Shown piece by piece: positions 10,428 to 17,134 of a stretch of 64,000 nucleotides of DNA. Source of the DNA: Candidatus Brachybacter algidus (GTDB lineage Bacteria; Bacteroidota; Bacteroidia; Chitinophagales; Saprospiraceae); NCBI GenBank assembly GCA_016711705.1, contig JADJSK010000014.1, positions 1 to 64,000 of the forward strand, in the 5' to 3' direction. The notes below the pieces were generated by a model. It saw only the letters and a list, made by a program, of their open reading frames with translations. It did not search any database and was not told the origin of the DNA. The position numbers were made by a program, and so were the translations under genes. Positions within the stretch are counted from its first letter, which is position 1. Every line of letters starts with the position of its first letter.

Positions 10428-11846
10428 ATGTACAAATTGTTGATATTTCTTTTGATCCCTTTCGTTATTCCGAATCAGGCCATTGCTCAAGAAGTATGGA
10501 CATTGGATCGGTGTATTAATGAAGCAGTGCAGAATAATCTCCAGCTAAAGCAGTCTGATCTGATGATTCGAAGGATGCTATTAGTTATACCACGGCTAAG
10601 GCGGGAAGATTTCCTGATCTTAATGGTTCAACTTCCTTTTATGAGAGTTTTGGACGACAGATAGATCCGACTACCAATAGTTTTAACAATCAGAATTTCG
10701 GAAATCAATCATATAATCTACAGTCAAGTGTTACGCTGTTTAACTTTAATAGGATCAATAATACGATCAAACAAAGTCAATCTAACCTCAACGCTTCTGA
10801 AGCTGACAAAGAACAATTAGTCTACGATATCTCACTTAGTGTGGCCCAGGCATATCTTATTTTGTTGGTCTCAAAGGAAAACCTCGAAGTAGCGAAAAGA
10901 GTATGGATCAAATTACTGAACAACTTGGGTGACAGATAAAATGATTAATGCAGGTTCGAAAAATAAAAATTCACGCCTTGACATACTTGCTCAACAAGCT
11001 CAGAATGAAACCCAAATTATAACTGCTGAAAATGATATTGCGAATGGATTATTAAATCTGAAGCAACTAATGTTTGTAGATGCAAGTGTTAATATCGATG
11101 TAATAGCGCCTGCTGTGCCTATTCCTGTGGAGAATCCGGATATGATCGATTATGAACTGCTAGTCGCCAATTCATTGAAGACACAACCACAATTTCAATC
11201 ATTTTCAAGTCAGATCAACAGTGCTTTATTGGGAGAAAAAATTGCAAAATCACAAGGACTCCCTAGTCTTGGTGCACAAGCATCTGCCGGAACTAATTAT
11301 TCCTCTCTTAATCAACGAATCCTTAGTTTTAGTACAGTAGAACAACCTGTAAAGGTTAAATTTAATAATGAATTTGTAGATTTTGCAATTATCAACGATG
11401 TTCCTATCACAGGGAATAACCCCTACTTTTCTCAGTTAAATCAAAACTTTGGATATGGTATTGGAGTTGGATTACAGATACCTATTTACAATAAAAATGC
11501 TGCACGTTCAGCTATACAAAATGCAAAATTAAATACCGAATCCATACGAATTCAGGATACACAGGCTCGTCAGAAACTCAGAAGTGATATAATGAAATCC
11601 TTAACGGATGCACGTGCAGCAAGAAGAACGTTGGACGCATCTATTCGCAGCCAGGAAGCATTGGAAGGTGCATACAATGACGCCCAGAAAAGATTTGAAA
11701 TCGGTACAGCCAATTCATTCGAATTAATATCCGCTAAGAATAATCTGGACAATGCTGAGCGCAGCATTATTATTAATAAATATGACTATACCTTCAAGAT
11801 GAAAGTATTGGATTATTATGCTGGAAAACAAATTACATTTAACTAA
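10428..11846 (+). pseudogene. TolC-family outer-membrane efflux protein, two frameshifts
   Basis: TolC-type proteins form the outer-membrane channel of tripartite efflux or type I export systems. ATG at 10428 gives a signal peptide (YKLLIFLLIPFVIPNQAIAQ) and the first helix VWTLDRCINEAVQNNLQLKQ. The frame breaks near 10570 and again near 10900-10930 (KSMDQITEQLG then VTDKMINAGS), after which 305 residues run cleanly to 11846. The reconstructed product is about 470 aa, normal for the family, with the paired coiled-coil repeats (second one: ALEGAYNDAQKRFEIGTANS). An in-frame TTG at 10419 is less likely as start. The adaptor gene follows after 17 bases. The indels are the last of the damaged region. 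Confidence 0.85.
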
Positions 11847-11863
11847 AGAATACAAGCTAATAA

Positions 11864-13234
11864 ATGCCTAGAAATAACAAAAGAAAATGGTGGATCATTG
11901 GTTTGGTCTCCCTTGTCGTCATCCTCATAGTTGCAGCTGTAATAAATGGAAAGAATAAACCTAAAGGCCAGGCTGTGACCTTTGAGAAAGTTTCGGAAAG
12001 GACCATCAAGGAGATAGTTTCTGCTTCGGGGAAAATTTTTCCTGAGAATGAGGTAAAGATCAGTTCAGATGTGTCAGGTGAGATCATTGCGCTTTATGTG
12101 AAGGAAGGAGATACCGTCAAGGCTGGACAATTGCTTGCTAAGATCAACCCAGATAGCTACCTGCCTTCTGTGCAAAGAGGACAGGCTTCTGTCAAAAGTT
12201 CAACTACGCAAGAGGCAGTTTCTCGGTCGCAAATTAACAGTGCCAAAGCACAGATAGAGGAGGTGAATGCCAGGTTGACCAATGCCAGACAAACTTATAA
12301 AAGAAACAAACAGCTTTTCGATGACGGTGTCATTAGTAAAGCTGACCTTGAAGCATCTCAGGCATCACTGGATGGACTCATAGCTAATGCCAAATCTGCT
12401 GAGGCTGGCTTAAAACAAGCTCAGGAAAATGCCACTGCCAGCAAGTATGGTACACAAAGCGCAAAAGCTTCACTGGATGAATTGAAGACGAGTCTAAATA
12501 AGACATTTATTTATGCACCTGTAGATGGTGTCATTAGTTCACTGAATGTGGAAAAAGGTGAACGCGTCGTTGGAACAATCCAGATGTCGGGTACGGAAAT
12601 GATGACCATAGCCAACCTGAATGTCATCGAGGTTCAGGTAGAAGTTTCAGAAAATGATATTGTCAGAGTAAGTAAAGGCGATCTTGCAGAGATCGACGTA
12701 GATGCATTCTATGGTAAGAAATTTTCAGGCGTGGTAACTGAAATTGCTAACAGCTCATCGACAGCATCAACTGCTGCAGCATCATTAAACAGTGATCAGG
12801 TGACTAATTTTGTGGTGAAGATTAGGATGGATTTTGATTCGTATAAAGATATGATTAAAAAAGGTCAGCCATTTCCATTCAGACCAGGTATGTCCGCATC
12901 TGTGGAGATAAATACTAATACGGAATCAGGCATTGTAACGGTTCCAATTCAATCAGTCACAACCAGAGAAGACCCTAAGATGAAAAGTGATACAGCCTCT
13001 AAAAAGAAAGCTAATCTTGTAGAAGTTGTTTTTGTTCAAAGTGCTGATACTGCCAAAATGGTGCAGGTTAAAACCGGTATTCAAGACGACGAATTTATCC
13101 AGATTCTCGAAGGATTAAAAGGAGATGAGATAATCATCACCGGACCCTATAGCACTGTTTCAAGGATACTAAAGCAAGGTGATAAAGTACATAAAGAAGA
13201 AAAGAAGACGGAAGATAAGGATTTTAAGAAGTAA
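11864..13234 (+). CDS. Periplasmic adaptor (membrane-fusion) protein, MacA/HlyD type
   Basis: Links an inner-membrane pump to the TolC-like channel encoded just upstream. One N-terminal membrane segment (about residues 7-28) is followed by the first half of the lipoyl-like domain (SDVSGEIIALYVKEGDTVKA, about 65-90), a long alpha-helical hairpin (about 105-205), the second lipoyl half (IYAPVDGVISSLNVEKGERV), a beta-barrel domain and a membrane-proximal domain ending in a lysine-rich tail. Length 456 aa is usual. The family's expected pump gene (MacB-like ABC permease/ATPase or RND) is not next; a 950-base repeat-rich gap follows. The pump may be encoded elsewhere. The stop codon TAA is the first unit of a heptamer tract. 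Confidence 0.9.
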   Translation: MPRNNKRKWWIIGLVSLVVILIVAAVINGKNKPKGQAVTFEKVSERTIKEIVSASGKIFPENEVKISSDVSGEIIALYVKEGDTVKAGQLLAKINPDSYLPSVQRGQASVKSSTTQEAVSRSQINSAKAQIEEVNARLTNARQTYKRNKQLFDDGVISKADLEASQASLDGLIANAKSAEAGLKQAQENATASKYGTQSAKASLDELKTSLNKTFIYAPVDGVISSLNVEKGERVVGTIQMSGTEMMTIANLNVIEVQVEVSENDIVRVSKGDLAEIDVDAFYGKKFSGVVTEIANSSSTASTAAASLNSDQVTNFVVKIRMDFDSYKDMIKKGQPFPFRPGMSASVEINTNTESGIVTVPIQSVTTREDPKMKSDTASKKKANLVEVVFVQSADTAKMVQVKTGIQDDEFIQILEGLKGDEIIITGPYSTVSRILKQGDKVHKEEKKTEDKDFKK

Positions 13235-13255
13235 TTTTTAATTTTTAATTATTAC
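13232..13255. repeat. TAATTTT heptamer tract at a stop codon
   Basis: Three to four TAATTTT units, the first TAA being the adaptor gene's own stop codon. Confidence 0.85.
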
Positions 13256-14155
13256 TTCGCTGCAGCATTATTGATTGTTCATTATTCATTAAAAAAGTCC
13301 ACTCCCTAACCCACAGAAACACAATTTCGTAACCTGCCTTCATGCTTTCGGCAGGCATGCTCAATTGTGTTCTGACTTCACTTTGTGCAAGTAGTGACTT
13401 GCACTTCGTTTCGTTTTACTTCCTTAAAAAGGTCGCTTTGGCACCTTTTCTGTGTCGTTCACCCTCTCCAAAGAGGGACATCTGCAGCTTATCATAGTTT
13501 TGATTAATGATGGATAAAAGTAAAATGTTCAAAGATAGCCTGATACAAGCATCTTGAAAAATTACAGGTTCGTCTATTTTTCATTTTTCAATAGAAAAGC
13601 CTCCCTCTACCCCCCTCCAAAGCTAGGGTTTATACACAAATATTAACAATGCTCATAAGTGATTGATAATTAATTAGATACATTGATATATTTCAGTATT
13701 TTTAGGATAATTTAATTGCTTTACTTACTTTTTTTTCTTGGCAAAAAAAAGTAACAAAAAAACCCAAGGCTAGACACCCCGCCTTCGGCACCCCTCTGCC
13801 AGAGGGGTAGCAAAATTCTTAACGCTCACTCACTCCGCAAAAGCTCTAAAAATTACGCTAAGCCCTATAAGGCTTCGTTCCTCGCTGTGTAGGACTTTGC
13901 TATTTTTTGGCATTTTCTACATTCATTCACTAAATTTTATAAGGCCACAGCTACACCGTTCAGTCATTTTTATAATGCAAACTATTTACTTCGTAGTAAA
14001 TTCTCCAGTTTTAATGCCTTCTGAAAAGATATGTATAAACCCTAGCCCTCCAAAGGGGGAAATCACTGTTCCTCATCATAATTTTGCTACTTATTGAATG
14101 GCATGGAGTGTTCAAGAATAGCCTGCAGTTAAGATCAAGCGTTACTGCGTGCTCT
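13256..14155. other. Long intergenic region, repeat-rich
   Basis: About 900 bases without a credible gene. It holds short palindromes (for example GCAAGT/ACTTGC near 13388-13403), an ACTTTTTTTT/AAAAAAAAGT hairpin near 13728-13752, a perfect stem ACCCCTCT/AGAGGGGT at 13790-13808 and a pair of 15-bp inverted repeats. The one open frame at 13897-14097 reads through these repeats and looks non-coding. Confidence 0.7.
13622..14046. repeat. 425-bp segment bracketed by 15-bp inverted repeats
   Basis: GCTAGGGTTTATACA at 13622-13636 recurs exactly as reverse complement at 14032-14046, each next to a CCCTCCAAA word. The interior has hairpins but no ORF of interest. It could be a non-autonomous (MITE-like) element or two REP-like units; no target-site duplication was identified. 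Confidence 0.5.
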
Positions 14156-14190
14156 CATTATTCATTATTCATCAATCATTGTTCATTACT
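14156..14190. repeat. Period-7 tandem repeat at a stop codon
   Basis: Five exact-length heptamers of CATTATT type. On the minus strand they start at the TAA stop (14188-14186) of the TPR lipoprotein gene and continue downstream. Confidence 0.85.
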
Positions 14191-15217
14191 TTACCGCTTT
14201 TTCCTTCAGTAGATTTTTCAACCTCTGCGAAGCCTGTTCGGCCTTTACAAATTTTGGACTGATAGTAGAAGCTTGAGAATATTGCTTCTGAGCTTCAGCC
14301 AGCTTACCTTGTTTTTCTAAAACTATTCCCTTCGCGTAATATGCTTCTGCATAGATCTTATCCAATTCTGTAGCAATGGTCAAGAATTCAAGGGATTTAT
14401 TCAGGGAGTCCATTTCCTGATACAATACACCAATATTAAAATAGGGCTGTGCGGTCTTTGGGAATACCAAATTCATCTTCTTATACCATGTGATGGCTTC
14501 ATCGAGGTGGTTAAGGTTCTGATGGTGCATAGCCATTGCATAAAGTGCCTGATAAGAAGTAGAATCTATTTTTAGTGCAGTTTTGAAGTATTTCTCAGCA
14601 TCTTTTTCTTTTATTTCGTCTGATAATGCTCCTGCTTTTATCCAACCATCTATTAGATAAGGATCGATCTCTGTTGCTTTTTTGAATGCGAGTAAAGCGC
14701 GCTTTGAATCACCTGATTCGTTCAGAACTGATCCCATTAGTAAGTAAGCATCAGCATTTTGTTTGTCTTTTTCCAGGATGGTTTTAATCGTCTGCATTGC
14801 TTCATCGTATTGCTTTAGGATCATTTCGTATTCGGTCAGTTTTAGTAAGGTCCGAATACTGTCAGGAAACATTCCGGAAGCTTTCTGCATCGTCAACAGC
14901 GCCATTCTAGACTGATAATAGTCCATATACGTATCTGCCAGTAAATGATAATATTTTGGCTTCAAGCTATCTATTTTCATTGCTGATGACAGGTCCAATA
15001 TAGCTTCGTCATAGCCTTCAATGTCGTAATAATACTGTGCACGGTTAAATAATGCATCAGCATTATTAGGGTTCTTTTCAACTATTTCATTGAGTGCATC
15101 CAGCTGTGGATCAGGTTTGGCTTTAGGCTTGTCATCTACTTTATCGCTTTTACAAGCCACCAGACTTAAAAGGAAAATGACAAAAACAGATTTAAATAGC
15201 AAAGTAATATTTGGCAT
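14186..15217 (-). CDS. TPR-repeat lipoprotein
   Basis: The start at 15217 is preferred over an in-frame start 29 codons upstream, because it places a signal peptide with lipobox (LLSLVAC) at the N-terminus. The remaining 320 residues are nearly all tetratricopeptide units: ADALFNRAQYYYDIEGYDEA, PKYYHLLADTYMDY, ADAYLLMGSVLNESGDSKRA, YQALYAMAMHHQNLNHLDEA, AQPYFNIGVLYQEMDSLNKS, AEAYYAKGIVLEKQGKLAEA, eight or nine in all. Such proteins act as envelope scaffolds; partner unknown. Monocistronic and divergent from the next gene. Confidence 0.88.
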   Translation of the reverse strand: MPNITLLFKSVFVIFLLSLVACKSDKVDDKPKAKPDPQLDALNEIVEKNPNNADALFNRAQYYYDIEGYDEAILDLSSAMKIDSLKPKYYHLLADTYMDYYQSRMALLTMQKASGMFPDSIRTLLKLTEYEMILKQYDEAMQTIKTILEKDKQNADAYLLMGSVLNESGDSKRALLAFKKATEIDPYLIDGWIKAGALSDEIKEKDAEKYFKTALKIDSTSYQALYAMAMHHQNLNHLDEAITWYKKMNLVFPKTAQPYFNIGVLYQEMDSLNKSLEFLTIATELDKIYAEAYYAKGIVLEKQGKLAEAQKQYSQASTISPKFVKAEQASQRLKNLLKEKAVK

Positions 15218-15361
15218 AAAAGTATATTTCAATTTGAATAACGAAAAAAAAGTAAAGATAGAACCTTTCCAATAAAAATTAATTTTCAGAAATAAGACTG
15301 TCATTCACACGCACAAGAATAGCCCATATATAATAAAACAGTATATTTGACAAAAAAAGTC

Positions 15362-15841
15362 ATGTATTTTACAGAGGAAATAATAGAGAAAATATTCGAA
15401 CAAGAGATAGAGTCAGACAATGACCCGGTAATGGAGTTGGAGAATATCGCTGCCGATCAGCCGGCGCTGATATCTTATCTGGGTCAGGAGAATCTTGAAC
15501 TGTTAACTGAAGAAGAATTTGATTATTGCGCTTTTCTGGTCACCATTATCTATAAGACATATGCACAGAGTGGTCTTGAAATGGCCATGATCGAACCTGA
15601 TCAAATCGATGCAGCTGAAGAATTGAATTGGGAGAAAATCAATGCCTCGGAAGGAAAAAAATTCAAACAACGCATTGATTCTCTTTTTGAAGGATTCTCA
15701 CAAGAAGATCTACTTGCCTTTGTGGAAGACGCACTCGAAGCGGATGACCTTCCCATCGTAACGAATGAAGGCAGGGAACCGATGTTCATAATATTAAAGA
15801 CGATCATTGATGTGCTGGAGGAGAGTGTGAAAGTAAGATAG
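15362..15841 (+). CDS. Conserved-looking acidic protein of unknown function
   Basis: About 159 aa, strongly acidic, mostly helical, with no signal peptide or membrane segment, so probably cytoplasmic. I do not recognise a family. ATG at 15362 (MYFTEEIIEKIFEQEIESDN) is preferred; a TTG five codons upstream at 15347 is also possible. Coding character is supported by the open length, protein-like composition and lack of competing frames. It starts divergently from the TPR gene across about 145 bases, and a period-8 repeat begins at its TAG stop. Confidence 0.7.
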   Translation: MYFTEEIIEKIFEQEIESDNDPVMELENIAADQPALISYLGQENLELLTEEEFDYCAFLVTIIYKTYAQSGLEMAMIEPDQIDAAEELNWEKINASEGKKFKQRIDSLFEGFSQEDLLAFVEDALEADDLPIVTNEGREPMFIILKTIIDVLEESVKVR

Positions 15842-15872
15842 TATATCAGTATTTCAGTATAACAGTACAACA
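15841..15872. repeat. Period-8 tandem repeat at a stop codon
   Basis: Four octamers (GTATATCA, GTATTTCA, GTATAACA, GTACAACA) begin with the last base of the TAG stop of the acidic-protein gene. Confidence 0.8.
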
Positions 15873-16035
15873 GAGCCTCAGTTGAGTAGTCGTGAGTATG
15901 ATACTAGGTAGAATATCATTATGATAATATCGTTATGCACAAGAACTTTTTAGAAATGAGCTAGTAGAAATCAAAACCAGGCTAATTTACGTACATAACT
16001 AAAACGCAAAGTACTAAAGTGCCAATCCGCTCCTT

Positions 16036-16060
16036 CTAACCTCTTAACCTCCTAATTTCC
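16036..16060. repeat. Period-8 tandem repeat abutting a start codon
   Basis: Octamers CTAACCTC, TTAACCTC, CTAATTTC run up to the base before ATG at 16061. They occupy the place of the ribosome-binding site; no Shine-Dalgarno sequence is seen. Confidence 0.75.
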
Positions 16061-16909
16061 ATGCCTCGCAAGCCATTCATAATCTTATCCATATTCCTAC
16101 TTTCCTGGCTCGTCACGGCGCAGAGTTGCATGAAGATGCGTATCAGTGATACCAAGGCTGTTCAGGAGTTTAGAGAAGCGGGCGTTGTCCTGCATATTGA
16201 AGACTTTGATGTGGATGGATTTAATTTGCATGCAGTCCATACGGGCGATGATACGTTGCCGACATTATTTTTTATCCACGGTTCACCGGGGAGTTGGAAT
16301 GCATTTGAGGTTTATTTGAAGGATAAAGACTTGCTCAAAAAATATAGAATGTATTCTATTGATAGGCCGGGCTTTGGTTATAGCCAGTTTGGCAATGATA
16401 TGAATATGGAGGACCAGGCGAAAATCATATATCCATTTATAAATTCAATCAAAAACGGCAAGCCTCTTTACATTATTGGACATTCGCTTGGCGGTCCTAT
16501 ATTAGTAAAACTGGCGGCAGATCATCCGGATGATTTTAAAGGAATGGTCATACTAGCAGGTTCAATAGATGCGGACGAGGAGCCAAAGGAATTATGGCGT
16601 GGATTGTTGTATTATACTCCACTGCAATATTTCATGCCGGGTGCGTTTCGACCTAGCAGCAATGAGATTTGGGCATTCAAGAAGGAATTAAAAGACCTGG
16701 ACGATGAGATAAGAAATATATCTTGCGATGTCTATGTGGTGCATGGTGACAAGGATGCGTTTGTGCCTGTTGGCAATGCTTACTATGCTCAAAAAGCTAT
16801 GATCAATGCTCGTTCATTTCATTTGAAAATATTAAGGGGGGCGCCACACTTTATTCCTTGGGAGCCATGGTATGGGGAGGTGAAGGAGGTGTTGATGAAT
16901 ATGAATTGA
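16061..16909 (+). CDS. Alpha/beta hydrolase, lipoprotein
   Basis: A 282-aa alpha/beta-hydrolase with a lipoprotein-type N-terminus (hydrophobic segment then TAQSC). Motifs in order: oxyanion strand FFIHGSPGSW, nucleophile elbow GHSLGG (Ser near residue 144), acid HGDKD near 230 and catalytic His in GAPHFIPW near 265. The fold covers esterases, lipases and haloperoxidase-like enzymes; the substrate cannot be told from sequence. It should sit in the periplasm or on the outer membrane. No operon partner: the next gene converges after 225 bases, where a GTTTGAA array lies. Confidence 0.88.
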   Translation: MPRKPFIILSIFLLSWLVTAQSCMKMRISDTKAVQEFREAGVVLHIEDFDVDGFNLHAVHTGDDTLPTLFFIHGSPGSWNAFEVYLKDKDLLKKYRMYSIDRPGFGYSQFGNDMNMEDQAKIIYPFINSIKNGKPLYIIGHSLGGPILVKLAADHPDDFKGMVILAGSIDADEEPKELWRGLLYYTPLQYFMPGAFRPSSNEIWAFKKELKDLDDEIRNISCDVYVVHGDKDAFVPVGNAYYAQKAMINARSFHLKILRGAPHFIPWEPWYGEVKEVLMNMN

Positions 16910-16968
16910 TTTAATTTTAAACTAGTTGGAAATAGAATTATCCACTTTTAAAATGTATTTCTGATAAT

Positions 16969-16994
16969 GTTTGAAGTTTGAAGTTTGAAGTTTG
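16969..16994. repeat. GTTTGAA heptamer array
   Basis: 3.7 perfect copies of GTTTGAA between the convergent hydrolase and giant-protein genes; unlike most tracts here it does not touch a stop codon. Confidence 0.9.
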
Positions 16995-17134
16995 TCAAGG
17001 GTGTTATGATTGTTTTATTTCGACAATACAACTTTCATAAATCTGCCGAAACTATTCCCTTTTTTTATAAAAATTAGTGAGATTCCTTCTAATCATATTA
17101 AGGTTTTATTCTGCATTATCTTTTGCTATGAAAA

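Noticed and set aside
1..10930. Island of true pseudogenes or a degraded mobile region
   Set aside because: No transposase or integrase remnant, gene order and termini intact, and only small indels; sequence error is the simpler explanation, though not proven.
13897..14097. Plus-strand ORF of 66 codons in the long gap
   Set aside because: It covers the intergenic repeat and its inverted copy; composition is not protein-like.
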